Positions 42,499 to 50,839 of a DNA stretch of 64,000 bases are shown here, piece after piece; within the stretch, counting starts at the first letter, position 1; every line of letters begins with the position of its first letter. Origin of the DNA: Alphaproteobacteria bacterium (GTDB lineage Bacteria; Pseudomonadota; Alphaproteobacteria; JACAEB01). Both the position numbers and the translations under genes were made by a program. The stretch lies in NCBI GenBank assembly GCA_024236075.1, contig JACKLE010000003.1, positions 1-64,000 of the forward strand, given 5' to 3'. The notes under the pieces were generated by a model. It was not told the DNA's origin. It worked only from the letters and a program-made list of their open reading frames with translations, and did no database searches.

Positions 42499-43275
42499 TC
42501 ACGAGAAGACGAGCGAGGTGAGGAGATAGTTCGAGGCGAGAATGAGCACGGCGGAGGAGACGACCGCATAGGTCGTCGCGGCGCCGACGCCCTGCGCGCC
42601 CCCGCGGCTGAAGAAGCCGTGATAGCAGCCCATCAGCGCGATGATGAAGCCGAAGGCCGCGGCCTTCCAGAGCCCGGAGGACACGTCGTCGGCCTCCATG
42701 AAGTCGAGCGTGTTCTTGAGGTAGCTGCCGCCGTTGAAGCCGAGCGACTGCGTCGAGACCAGGAAGCCGCCCATCACGCCGATGATGTCGGCGACGAGGA
42801 CGAGCAGGGGCAGCACGATCACCGCCGCGAGGATGCGCGGCACGATGAGGTACTTGTACGGATTGGTCGACAGCGTGGTCAGGGCGTCGATCTGCTCGGT
42901 GACGCGCATCGTCCCGAGCTCGGCCGCGATCGCGGAGCTCACGCGTCCCGCCACCATGAGGCCGGCCAGGACGGGGCCGAGCTCGCGCGTGATGCCGAGC
43001 ACGACGATGGTCGGCACGATGCTCTCGGCGTTGAAGCGCGAGCCGCCGATATAGATCTGCAGCGCCAGCACCGCGCCCGTGAAGACCGCCGTGAGGCCGA
43101 CGACCGGCAGGGAGTAGTAGCCGATCGTCATCGTCTGCTGGAGGAGGTTGCGCAGGAAGAAGGGCGCCTGGACGCACGACAGGACGCTCTTCGCGGCGAA
43201 GCGCGAGAAACGCCCGATCTCGCCGAGCATGCCGAGCGCAAAGCGCCCGATGATCGCCAGAAAGTTGAGCTGCAT
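42499..43275 (-). CDS. mlaE: Mla-type phospholipid ABC transporter permease
   Basis: 258-residue MlaE family permease. Signature segments are LPVVGLTAVFTGAVLALQIY, RELGPVLAGLMVAGRVSSAIAAELGTMRVTEQIDAL and NPYKYLIVPRILAAVIVLPLL, then the last helices ending AVSSAVLILASNYLLTSLVF. It forms the inner-membrane channel with MlaF. The ATG at 43275 follows GCGAGGGGGC. It lies between alr and mlaF on the same strand. Confidence 0.93.
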   Translation of the reverse strand: MQLNFLAIIGRFALGMLGEIGRFSRFAAKSVLSCVQAPFFLRNLLQQTMTIGYYSLPVVGLTAVFTGAVLALQIYIGGSRFNAESIVPTIVVLGITRELGPVLAGLMVAGRVSSAIAAELGTMRVTEQIDALTTLSTNPYKYLIVPRILAAVIVLPLLVLVADIIGVMGGFLVSTQSLGFNGGSYLKNTLDFMEADDVSSGLWKAAAFGFIIALMGCYHGFFSRGGAQGVGAATTYAVVSSAVLILASNYLLTSLVFS

Positions 43276-43347
43276 GCCCCCTCGCCCGAAACGGGGTCGC
43301 CCCCGAGCAGTGCCGGAACCGCGGCTCAAGCGCCGTCCCGGGCGTCG

Positions 43348-44466
43348 TCACTTGTAAACCTTGAGAAGCCGTCCTCCAAGCCTCGCCAAGAGTTCGTAAG
43401 AAATGGTTCCCGCCCGGGCGGCAAGCGCGTCGACCGAGACGGCGTCCCCGAAGAGCTCCGCTTCGTCGCCCTCGCGGACCGCATCCGGCTCCGCCGACGA
43501 GATGTCGAGCGCCAGGCTGTCCATCGAGACGCGTCCCGCATAGGGCGCGAGGATGCCGCCGACATGGGCGACGCCGCAGCCCGAAAGCGACCGTAATATT
43601 CCGTCCGCATAGCCGGCCGAGACGGTCGCGATGCGCCGGGGGCCGTCCGCGCGGGACGTGGCGCCGTAGCCGACGCCTTCGCCCGGCGGAACCTCCTTCA
43701 CCTGCAGCACGCGGGCATGGAGCCGCGCGACCGTGCGCAGGGCGCCGCGCGCGCCGGCCGCGCCGCCATAGAGCGCGATGCCGGGCCGCACGAGGTCGAA
43801 GTGGAAGGCGGGTCCGAGGACTATGCCGCCCGAATTGGCGAGGCTGCGCCGCGCGTGCGGCAAGACGTCGCCGAGCCCCGCGAGCCGCGCGCGCTGCGCG
43901 GCGTTCTGGGGGTGGGCGGGCTCGTCGGCGCAGGCGAGGTGGCTCATCAGAAGCGTCACGCGCATGGCGGCTTCGGCGGGCAGCGCCGCGAGGAAAGCCC
44001 TGGCCTCGTCGCGCGCGAGGCCCAGCCGGTTCATCCCGGTCTCGACCTGGAGCGCGGCCGCGAGCGGGGGAGCCTCGGCCCAGGCCCGCGCCTCGCCGGC
44101 CGTGTTGAGGACCGGCACCAGCGCGCCGGCGCAATAGTCTTCGCGGCGCTCGCCGAGAAAGCCGTTGAGGACGAAGATCTCGGGCACCGGCCCGGCGATG
44201 CGGCGCAGCGCGAGCCCCTCGTCGAGATGGGCGACGAAGAAGGTGCGGCAGCCGGCCTTCAGCAAGGCCCGGGCGCAGGGCTCGAGCCCAAGCCCATAGG
44301 CGTCCGCCTTGACGACCGCCGAGCAGACCGCCTGGGCCGCCTCGGAGGCGAGCGTCCGCCAGTTCGCGGCGAGCGCCGCGAGGTCGACCTCGAGCCGCGG
44401 TCCGTGCCCCGTCCGCGAAGTCGCTGGCCGGTCGTTCGGGAGGGCGTCGCACCTTTCGACGGGCAT
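43348..44466 (-). CDS. alr: Alanine racemase
   Basis: 372 residues. PLP-dependent enzyme giving D-alanine for peptidoglycan. The PLP lysine is K53 in VCSAVVKADAYGLGLEPC; the second catalytic base is the Tyr in GVGYGATSRADG; substrate residues include MNRLGLARDEA and GRVSMDSLALDI. The N-terminal 20 residues are polar and variable, so the start may be internal, but the first ATG is kept. It leads mlaE, with 72 bp between. Confidence 0.93.
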   Translation of the reverse strand: MPVERCDALPNDRPATSRTGHGPRLEVDLAALAANWRTLASEAAQAVCSAVVKADAYGLGLEPCARALLKAGCRTFFVAHLDEGLALRRIAGPVPEIFVLNGFLGERREDYCAGALVPVLNTAGEARAWAEAPPLAAALQVETGMNRLGLARDEARAFLAALPAEAAMRVTLLMSHLACADEPAHPQNAAQRARLAGLGDVLPHARRSLANSGGIVLGPAFHFDLVRPGIALYGGAAGARGALRTVARLHARVLQVKEVPPGEGVGYGATSRADGPRRIATVSAGYADGILRSLSGCGVAHVGGILAPYAGRVSMDSLALDISSAEPDAVREGDEAELFGDAVSVDALAARAGTISYELLARLGGRLLKVYK

Positions 44467-44739
44467 GCCGTCTCCTCGTTCGCTGAGCCCGGAGACTCAA
44501 GGCCGGAGCCGGCAAGTTTAAGGCATAGGCCTTCAGAAGCCGTGAAGGCGGGCAGGGTGGAGCAGCGGGTCGATTCGATCGGTCCGGAAGCCGTCCGCTT
44601 GCAACGCCCCCGATCGAGTCGGCGGGCGTCGCAAGCGGAAGGATCGCGACGCCCATTGTCGTCTTCTAACAAGCCGACCGACTGCCGGCCGGGGCAGACG
44701 GTAGACTTGGCGCAGCGAATCGCGCGGCGGGAGGCGGAA

Positions 44740-45366
44740 ATGGATGCGGCGGGGGAGCTTCTCGCGCTCGGGGCAGGCGGGGGCTTTCGCACGCTTCTCG
44801 CCGATCCGCCCTGGCGGTTCCAGAACAAGACCGGAAAGGTCGCGCCCGAGCACCGCCGCCTCAGCCGCTACGCCACCATGAGCCGCGAGGAGATCGCGGC
44901 CTTGCCAGTGACCGCGCTCGCGGACGAGCCGGCCCATCTCTATCTCTGGGTGCCCAACGCGCTGCTTCCCGACGGCCTCGCCGTGATGGCGGCCTGGGGC
45001 TTCGCCTACAAATCGAACCTCGTCTGGCACAAGGTGCGCAAGGACGGCGGCTCGGACGGGCGCGGCGTCGGGTTCTACTTCCGCAACGTGACCGAGCTGC
45101 TCCTTTTCGGGGTGCGGGGGCGCAACGCCCGCACGCTGGCGGCCGGCCGGCGGCAGGTCAATTTCATCGCCGCGCGCAAGCGCGAGCATTCGCGGAAGCC
45201 CGACGAGCAATACGCGCTCATCGAGGCGTGCTCTCCCGGCCCCTATCTCGAGCTTTTCGCGCGCGGCGTGCGGCCGGGCTGGACGAGCTGGGGCGCCGAG
45301 GCCGACGGGAGCTATCGCCCGGGCTGGGCGACCTATGCGCACCATTCGCAGGCCGTCGCCCGTTGA
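44740..45366 (+). CDS. MT-A70 family N6-adenine methyltransferase
   Basis: 208 residues. The catalytic DPPW lies at residues 22-25 (RTLLADPPWRFQNKTGK). Flanking family motifs are LYLWVPNALLPDGLAVM, SNLVWHKV, the aromatic GFYFRNVTELLLFG and REHSRKPDEQYALIEACSPG, ending in ELFARGVRPGWTSWGAEA. Bacterial MT-A70 enzymes methylate adenine in DNA or RNA. No restriction endonuclease or phage gene is adjacent, so it looks like an orphan methyltransferase. The ATG follows GGGAGG with five bases spacing; the upstream 270-bp gap holds no other gene. Confidence 0.9.
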   Translation: MDAAGELLALGAGGGFRTLLADPPWRFQNKTGKVAPEHRRLSRYATMSREEIAALPVTALADEPAHLYLWVPNALLPDGLAVMAAWGFAYKSNLVWHKVRKDGGSDGRGVGFYFRNVTELLLFGVRGRNARTLAAGRRQVNFIAARKREHSRKPDEQYALIEACSPGPYLELFARGVRPGWTSWGAEADGSYRPGWATYAHHSQAVAR

Positions 45367-45427
45367 GGCGCTGGACAGAAGGCGCGCCGCCCGCCAGTTT
45401 CGGGTCCCCGCCATGAGGAGACCCGCC

Positions 45428-46102
45428 ATGCGCCACATCCTGCGTGCCGCCTTGCCCATTCTCGCCGCTGCCTGCCTTCCGGCCCTCGCGTCGGCGCAGG
45501 CCGTCGCGCCCGTGGCGACCGAGGCGCCGGCCGGCGCCTACGAGGTCGACCTCAGCCATGCGAGCCTCATCTTCCGGGTCGACCATCTCGGCCTCTCGAT
45601 GTACACGGCGCGCTTCACGCGCTTCACGGCGGCGCTCGCTTTCGATCCCGCCAGGCCGGAAGCCTCGAGCGTCACCGTGACGGTCGATCCGAACTCGCTC
45701 CAGACCGACTTCCCGACGCCGGACAAGCTCGATTTCGACGCCATGCTGCGCGGGCCCAAATGGCTGGACGCGGCACAGTTTCCCGAGATGACCTACCGTT
45801 CGACCCGCGTCGAGCTGACTGGTCCCAACACCGCGCGCATCGTCGGCGACCTCACCTTGCACGGCGCGACGCACGAGGTCGTGCTCGACGCCAGGTTCAA
45901 CGGCGGCTATGCGGGCCATGCCATGGAGCCCAATGCGCGCATCGGGTTCTCGGCGCGCGGCGTTCTCAATCGCTCTGACTACGGCATCGCCTACGGCATT
46001 CCCCAGCCGGGATCGAAGATGGGCGTCGGCGACGAGGTAGAGGTCCTCATCGAGGCTGAATTCACCGGGCCGCCGACGCCCCAGGCCTCGCCCACGCCCT
46101 AG
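45428..46102 (+). CDS. YceI family secreted lipid-binding protein
   Basis: 224 residues. Signal peptide (ILRAALPILAAACLPALASA) then the YceI lipocalin-like barrel: YEVDLSHASLIFRVDHLGLSMY, FTRFTAALAFDPARPEAS, DFPTPDKLDFDAMLRGPKWLDA, FPEMTYRSTRVEL and VGDLTLHGATHEVVLD, ending with GVGDEVEVLIEAEF. YceI proteins bind polyprenoid or other amphipathic ligands in the periplasm; the ligand here is unknown. The ATG at 45428 follows GAGGAGACC; an ATG at 45413 is also in frame. It ends 42 bp before the convergent dnaB. Confidence 0.92.
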   Translation: MRHILRAALPILAAACLPALASAQAVAPVATEAPAGAYEVDLSHASLIFRVDHLGLSMYTARFTRFTAALAFDPARPEASSVTVTVDPNSLQTDFPTPDKLDFDAMLRGPKWLDAAQFPEMTYRSTRVELTGPNTARIVGDLTLHGATHEVVLDARFNGGYAGHAMEPNARIGFSARGVLNRSDYGIAYGIPQPGSKMGVGDEVEVLIEAEFTGPPTPQASPTP

Positions 46103-46143
46103 CGCGGCGATACCGCGCGGGCGCTGCCCCCTGCCGGGGAGGC

Positions 46144-47706
46144 CTATTCGTATCGCTCGGGCAGGTGGTCGTCGGGGATGTAGTCCCCGAAGCGCGTGAT
46201 CTCGCTGTCGTAGCGCAGGCGCACGACGCCGGTCGGACCGTGCCGCTGCTTGCCGATGATAAGCTCGGCGAGACCGGCCGCCTTCTCGAGCTGAGCCTTC
46301 CATTCCTCGTACTTGTCGAGCGGCCCGTCGGGGCTCGGCTCGGCAAGCTTGAGGTAGTACTCCTCGCGAAAGACGAAGAGGACGATGTCCGCGTCCTGCT
46401 CGATCGAGCCCGATTCCCGAAGATCGGCGAGCTGGGGACGCTTGTCGGGCCGGCTCTCGACCTGGCGGGAGAGCTGGGCGAGCGCGATGACCGGAATATT
46501 GAGCTCCTTGGCGAGTGCCTTGAGGGTCTGTGTGACCTCGCTCACCTCCTGCACGCGGTTGTCGTAGCGCTTGGCCGAGCCCGCGGTGATGAGCTGGAGG
46601 TAGTCGATCACCATGAGATCGAGCCCCACGAGCTGCTTCTGGCGGCGCGCCCGCGCGGCGAGCGTGCCGATGGAGATACCGCCGGTGTCGTCGATGTGGA
46701 GCGGGATGTCGTCGATCGTCTGCACCGCCATGGCGACTCGGCGATATTCCTCCTCGTCGAAATCGCCGAGGCGCAGCCGCGAGGAGGCGACGCCCGATTC
46801 CTCGGCGAGGAGGCGCATGGCGAGCTGCTCGGCCGACATTTCGAGCGAGAAGAAGCCCACCCGGCCGCCGAGACCCTTGGCGACGGCGTCCTCGCCCCCT
46901 TGGGCGCGAAAGCCCTTCGCGATGTTGAACGCGATGTTCGAGGCGAGCGCGGACTTGCCCATGCCCGGCCGGCCCGCGACGATGATGAGATCCGAGGGCT
47001 GAAGGCCGCCGAGCCGGTGATCGAGATCGACGAGGCCGGTCGAGAGTCCCGAGAGATGCCCGTCGCGGCTGTAGGCCTGCTCGGCCATCTCCTTGGCGCG
47101 GTTGACCGCGACGCCAAAGCTTTGGAAGCCGCCCTGCGCGCGGCCCGTCTGCGACAGGCGGAAGAGCTTCTCCTCCGTCTCGTCGATGAGCTTCTCCGGC
47201 GGGCGGTCGATGTCCGCGTCGTAGGCTTCCGCGGCCAGCTCCTCGCCGATGCCGATGAGGTTGCGCCGCACCGCGAGGTCGTTGACGATGCGCGCATAGT
47301 CGAGCGCGAGATAGGCCGAGGTGGAGGCTGCGGCGAGCGTCACGAGATAGTCCGTGCCGCCGAGCTCGGCGAGCCCCTCGTCGCGCGTGAGGAACGGCGC
47401 GACGGTCAGCGGCGTCGCCACGTGGCCCTTGCGGACGAGGTCCTCGATCGCCTTGTAGATGCGCCCGTGCAGCGCCTCGCAGAAGTGCTCAGGGCTCAGA
47501 AGGTCGGCGACGCGGAAATAGGCCTCGTTGTCGACGAGCAGCGCGCCGAGGAGAACCTGCTCGGCCTCGATGGACTGCGGCCGCTCCTTGTAGGTGAGCC
47601 CGCCCGCGCCCACGCCCGAAGGTGGGGCCCCGAGGCCCGCCCCCTCGGACTTCGCGTTTCCTCCGTGGGCGGTATTTCCACCCTTTTTCGTATCGCCGTC
47701 CGCCAT
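46144..47706 (-). CDS. dnaB: Replicative DNA helicase
   Basis: 520 residues. N-terminal DnaB domain (QSIEAEQVLLGALLVDNEAY), linker, then RecA-like ATPase with Walker A IIVAGRPGMGKSALASNI, Walker B LDLMVIDYLQLI, and LAQLSRQVESRPDKRPQLADLRESGSIEQDAD, FREEYY and GKQRHGPTG near the end. About 40 extra N-terminal residues are polar and low-complexity (GGNTAHGGNAKSEGAG). It unwinds DNA at the fork. No intein interrupts it. It lies downstream of rplI in the conserved rpsF-rpsR-rplI-dnaB order. Confidence 0.97.
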   Translation of the reverse strand: MADGDTKKGGNTAHGGNAKSEGAGLGAPPSGVGAGGLTYKERPQSIEAEQVLLGALLVDNEAYFRVADLLSPEHFCEALHGRIYKAIEDLVRKGHVATPLTVAPFLTRDEGLAELGGTDYLVTLAAASTSAYLALDYARIVNDLAVRRNLIGIGEELAAEAYDADIDRPPEKLIDETEEKLFRLSQTGRAQGGFQSFGVAVNRAKEMAEQAYSRDGHLSGLSTGLVDLDHRLGGLQPSDLIIVAGRPGMGKSALASNIAFNIAKGFRAQGGEDAVAKGLGGRVGFFSLEMSAEQLAMRLLAEESGVASSRLRLGDFDEEEYRRVAMAVQTIDDIPLHIDDTGGISIGTLAARARRQKQLVGLDLMVIDYLQLITAGSAKRYDNRVQEVSEVTQTLKALAKELNIPVIALAQLSRQVESRPDKRPQLADLRESGSIEQDADIVLFVFREEYYLKLAEPSPDGPLDKYEEWKAQLEKAAGLAELIIGKQRHGPTGVVRLRYDSEITRFGDYIPDDHLPERYE

Positions 47707-47953
47707 GGGCCGAGACCTTACGCCCCTCGCCGCGAGGCACAAAGCGGAAAGCGAATCAGTCTAACAGGAATTTTTCGAGGCGGGCGCTATGTTCGTCCGT
47801 ATGCACCGAATGCCGGCCGTTGCGCATCAATGGCTTGGCGAACGGATCAATGGCTTAGCCCCGCGAGCGAAACGCGACGCACCCGGTGCGTCAAGCGCGA
47901 AACGCAAAGAGCCGCACGGGGTGCGGCTCCTTGTAGGCTCGATGCGGCAGGGA

Positions 47954-48580
47954 TCAGGCGCTCGCCGAATCGGGCTCCGCGTCGCCGGCTTCGCTCTCGC
48001 CTTCGCCTTCGCCGTCCTCCTCGGCAGGGCCCGCGCCCTCCTCGAAGACCGCTTCGGCCTCGAGCGCCGCGTCCTCGTCCTCCTCGCCGGGCGCGAGCAG
48101 CACGTTCTCGCCGCGCGCCTGGCGCTCGGCCTCGTCGCCCGAGCGCGCGACGTTGAGCGTCACGGTCACGGCGACCTCGGCATGCAGGCTGATGCGCACC
48201 TGGTGGAGGCCCAGGACCTTGATCGGACGGTCGAGGCGCACCTGGCCGCGCGCGATCGAGATGCCGTCGGCCTCCGCGGCCTCGACGACGTCGCGGGCGC
48301 TGACCGAGCCGTAGAGCTGGCCGGTCTCGCCCGCCTGGCGGATGAGGACGAAGCTCTTGCCGTCGATCTCCTTGCCGACGGACTCGGCTTCCTGCCGGCG
48401 CTCGAGGTTGCGCGCCTCGAGCTCCTTGCGCATGCCGTCGAAGCGCGCCTTGTTGTCCTTCGTGGCGCGCAGAGCCTTCTTCTGGGGCAGGAGGAAGTTG
48501 CGCGCATAGCCGTCGCGCACCTTCACCACGTCGCCCATCTGGCCGAGATGCTCGACCCGCTCGAGCAGGATGATCTCCAT
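47954..48580 (-). CDS. rplI: 50S ribosomal protein L9
   Basis: 208 residues: the two-domain L9 with MEIILLERVEHLGQMGDVVKV, the conserved GYARNFLLPQKKALRAT, the long central helix (RRQEAESVGKEIDGKSF) and C-terminal domain (SVSARDVVEAAEADGI, IKVLGLHQVRISLH). About 55 extra C-terminal residues are acidic (EEDEDAALEAEAVFEEGAGP), as in many alphaproteobacteria. The ATG follows GAGGGAGAG, 11 bp after rpsR. The gap of 247 bp to dnaB holds nothing recognisable. Confidence 0.97.
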   Translation of the reverse strand: MEIILLERVEHLGQMGDVVKVRDGYARNFLLPQKKALRATKDNKARFDGMRKELEARNLERRQEAESVGKEIDGKSFVLIRQAGETGQLYGSVSARDVVEAAEADGISIARGQVRLDRPIKVLGLHQVRISLHAEVAVTVTLNVARSGDEAERQARGENVLLAPGEEDEDAALEAEAVFEEGAGPAEEDGEGEGESEAGDAEPDSASA

Positions 48581-48591
48581 CGCGCTCTCCC

Positions 48592-48843
48592 TCAGTCGAG
48601 CTTGTAGGGCAGGAGCGCGAGATAGCGGGCGCGCTTGATGGCGCGCGCGAGCTCGCGCTGCTTCTTGGCGGAGACCGCCGTGATGCGGCTCGGCACGATC
48701 TTGCCGCGCTCCGAGATGAAGCGCTGCAGAAGGCGGATGTCCTTGTAGTCGATCTTCGGCGCGTTGGCGCCGGAGAAGGGGCAGGTCTTCCGGCGCCGGA
48801 AGAAGGGGCGGCGCACGGGCACTTGCGGAATCTTGTCGGCCAT
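48592..48843 (-). CDS. rpsR: 30S ribosomal protein S18
   Basis: 83 residues: basic N-terminus (PVRRPFFRRRKTCPFSG), then the S18 core IDYKDIRLLQRFISERGKIV, PSRITAVSAKKQRELARAI and KRARYLALLPYKLD. Normal length. It binds 16S rRNA with S6, which is encoded just upstream. Confidence 0.98.
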   Translation of the reverse strand: MADKIPQVPVRRPFFRRRKTCPFSGANAPKIDYKDIRLLQRFISERGKIVPSRITAVSAKKQRELARAIKRARYLALLPYKLD

Positions 48844-48861
48844 GTCTCTGCGCTCCCTCGC

Positions 48862-49353
48862 TCAGGCGTCGGTGCGGGCTTCGCGCGGACGGTCCCCGCG
48901 CGGCGGGCGGTCGCCCCGGTCTCTGTCGCCGCGGTCCCGATCGCCTCTGTCCCGGTCGCCCCGGTCGCGGTCGCGGAAGCCGCCGCGCCGGTCGCCGCGG
49001 TCGCCGCGATCCCGATCGTCCCGGTCGCGGCCGCGGTTCTGGAGCATCGCGGAAGCGCCTTCCTCGTGGGCATCCACCCGCACCGTGAGGTAGCGCAGGA
49101 TGTCCTCGTGGAGGCTGAGCTGGCGCTCGAGCTCGGCCACGGCCGGCGCGGGCGCGTCGAGGTCCATCAGGATGTAATGGCCCTTGCGGTTCTTCCGGAT
49201 GCGGTAGGTGAGGGGCTTGAGGCCCCAATATTCGATGCGGCCGACCTTGCCGCCGCCGGTCGCGATCAGCTCCTTGAATTGAGCGATGAGCTGGTCGACC
49301 TGGGTTTGCGCGATCTCTTGGCGCGCAATGAAGACGTGCTCGTAGAGCGCCAT
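48862..49353 (-). CDS. rpsF: 30S ribosomal protein S6 with a long Arg/Asp-repeat tail
   Basis: 163 residues. The S6 core (residues 1-106) is normal: MALYEHVFIARQEIAQTQVD, RIEYWGLKPLTYRI and GHYILMDLDAPAPAVAELER. It is followed by a tail of 57 residues (107-163) made mostly of RD/RGD repeats (DRDRGDRDRGD). Such tails exist in alphaproteobacterial S6 but vary in length. It is the first gene of the rpsF-rpsR-rplI unit, pairs with S18 on the small subunit, and starts at an ATG following the usual 5' leader. Confidence 0.97.
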   Translation of the reverse strand: MALYEHVFIARQEIAQTQVDQLIAQFKELIATGGGKVGRIEYWGLKPLTYRIRKNRKGHYILMDLDAPAPAVAELERQLSLHEDILRYLTVRVDAHEEGASAMLQNRGRDRDDRDRGDRGDRRGGFRDRDRGDRDRGDRDRGDRDRGDRPPRGDRPREARTDA

Positions 49354-49602
49354 CCGACACCTTCGCCTTCGCGTCCCGCCTGAGGGACGCCGTGCTTCGG
49401 CGGGGCCCGCCTCTTGCCGGCCCCTTCACCTTGCCCCAGAGCCCTGCGGCACCCGGCCTCCTCCCAAAGCAGGGAAGAGGCGGATGGTGGATCGCCGGGA
49501 CGGACGGACGCGGCGGATGGCGCGCCGTCGAACCGCCGGCCGAGAGGCAGGCGGCGCCCGGGACCGCGAGGCCCGTTGACGGGGAGGCGGCTTCTTACAC
49601 GA

Positions 49603-49630
49603 GCGCGGGGCCTTTGAAAAGGCCCGCGCG
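49603..49630 (-). terminator. GC-rich hairpin after the first TauD-like dioxygenase gene
   Basis: GCGCGGGGCC (49603-49612) and GGCCCGCGC (49621-49629) pair around TTTGAAAA (which also partly pairs). It lies just after the dioxygenase stop codon at 49632. No T-tract follows on the minus strand, so termination activity is uncertain. Confidence 0.4.
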
Positions 49631-49631
49631 G

Positions 49632-50714
49632 TCAGGCGAAGGCCTCGTCGAGGAAGTCGCGCCTCGCCATGGGCTCGAGATGCTTGCGCGCGAGAAGCTC
49701 GGCGCCCGTCCAGCCGAGATTGCCGTGCTGGAGGAGGCCGTAGCGCGTCGACGCCGGATCGGCGAAGCGGCGCATGCCCGGCATGTTGAGCCAGACGCGC
49801 AGGAGGTGGCGCTTCTGCGAGAGGTCGGGCGCCTCCGCATCGTAGCCCGCCCGCCCATGGAGCACGGTGTAGTTGCTCGCGAAATAGAGATCGCCCGGAC
49901 GCAGGGGGAAGGCGATCTGGGTGCGTTCGGCGGCCTCGTCGAAGAAGTCGAAGAGGACGGTCTCGGCATTGGTCAGCTCGCGCTTCTGACGGGCGAAGGC
50001 GCCGAGAATCCAGGCGCGGTTGTAGCGGCAGCTCAGCTGGCCGTCCGCATAGCTGAAGATCGGGATGCTCATCTCCGTGATCGGATTTTCGTCGGGCCTG
50101 CTCTCGCCGCGCCGGTCCCAGGGGAAGCCCTCGTAGAGCATGGGCAGCAGCTCGGCATGCTCCTTGAGGAAGGCGTTGTAGACGGCGCCCGAGCTGCCGA
50201 GCGTCGTCCAGGGGTCGCTGTCCGCCTGGCGCACGCAAAGGAGGCCGACGACGTCGGCGAGGTCGACGTGGAGCCCGGCCTTGTAGCGGCTGCCATAGGC
50301 GCGCACGAGCGGCGAGGGCTTCTGTCCGCGGTCCCAGACGTCCGCGACGAGGGCGGCGCGCGAATCCTGGCTCACGCAGGTGCCGAGCTGGAGCGAGAGG
50401 CCCCAATAGGCGAGGCGGATCTCATCGATCGAGAGCTCCTCCAGCGGAAAGCCGTGGAGGACGACAAAGCCCCGCCCGTCGCGCACATCGCTGCGGATGC
50501 GCGCGACGAGGCCCTTGAGCGCGTCGTCGAGCGGAAAGTCCTCGGCGCGCATCTGATGGAGCCACAGCCCCTTGGACTGGACTGTCTTCATGCCGGCGAG
50601 GAGGGCGGCGCGTTCGGCCTCGCCGAGCGTCACCTGCCAGCTTGAATCGTTCTCGAGCTCGGCCCCGGTCCAGACCGAAGGGCCCGTCACGGGCTCCATG
50701 CGCATTTCGGACAT
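49632..50714 (-). CDS. TauD/TfdA-family Fe(II)/2-oxoglutarate dioxygenase (paralogue 1)
   Basis: 360 residues. Iron ligands HVD are in AGLHVDLADVVGLLCVRQAD and the distal His in NYTVLHGRAGYD; the 2-oxoglutarate Arg is in KRHLLRVWLNMPGM. Other shared blocks are DVRDGRGFVVLHGFPLEELS and GTCVSQDSRAALVADVWDRG. The gene has a full-length paralogue just upstream (50840-51913). The ATG at 50714 follows AAGGAAACGAAC. Cytoplasmic; the substrate is unknown, and the family covers taurine, herbicide, betaine and small-molecule hydroxylation. Confidence 0.88.
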   Translation of the reverse strand: MSEMRMEPVTGPSVWTGAELENDSSWQVTLGEAERAALLAGMKTVQSKGLWLHQMRAEDFPLDDALKGLVARIRSDVRDGRGFVVLHGFPLEELSIDEIRLAYWGLSLQLGTCVSQDSRAALVADVWDRGQKPSPLVRAYGSRYKAGLHVDLADVVGLLCVRQADSDPWTTLGSSGAVYNAFLKEHAELLPMLYEGFPWDRRGESRPDENPITEMSIPIFSYADGQLSCRYNRAWILGAFARQKRELTNAETVLFDFFDEAAERTQIAFPLRPGDLYFASNYTVLHGRAGYDAEAPDLSQKRHLLRVWLNMPGMRRFADPASTRYGLLQHGNLGWTGAELLARKHLEPMARRDFLDEAFA

Positions 50715-50839
50715 GTTCGTTTCCTTCCCGGCTTGTCGGATCGGCGCATTCGGGCCCGCCGTCCGCGATCGCCCTCGATTCCTATCGGATATGACCGGGT
50801 CCAGGAAAGAGGGTAGTCGACACAATGGCTTGGAGCGCC

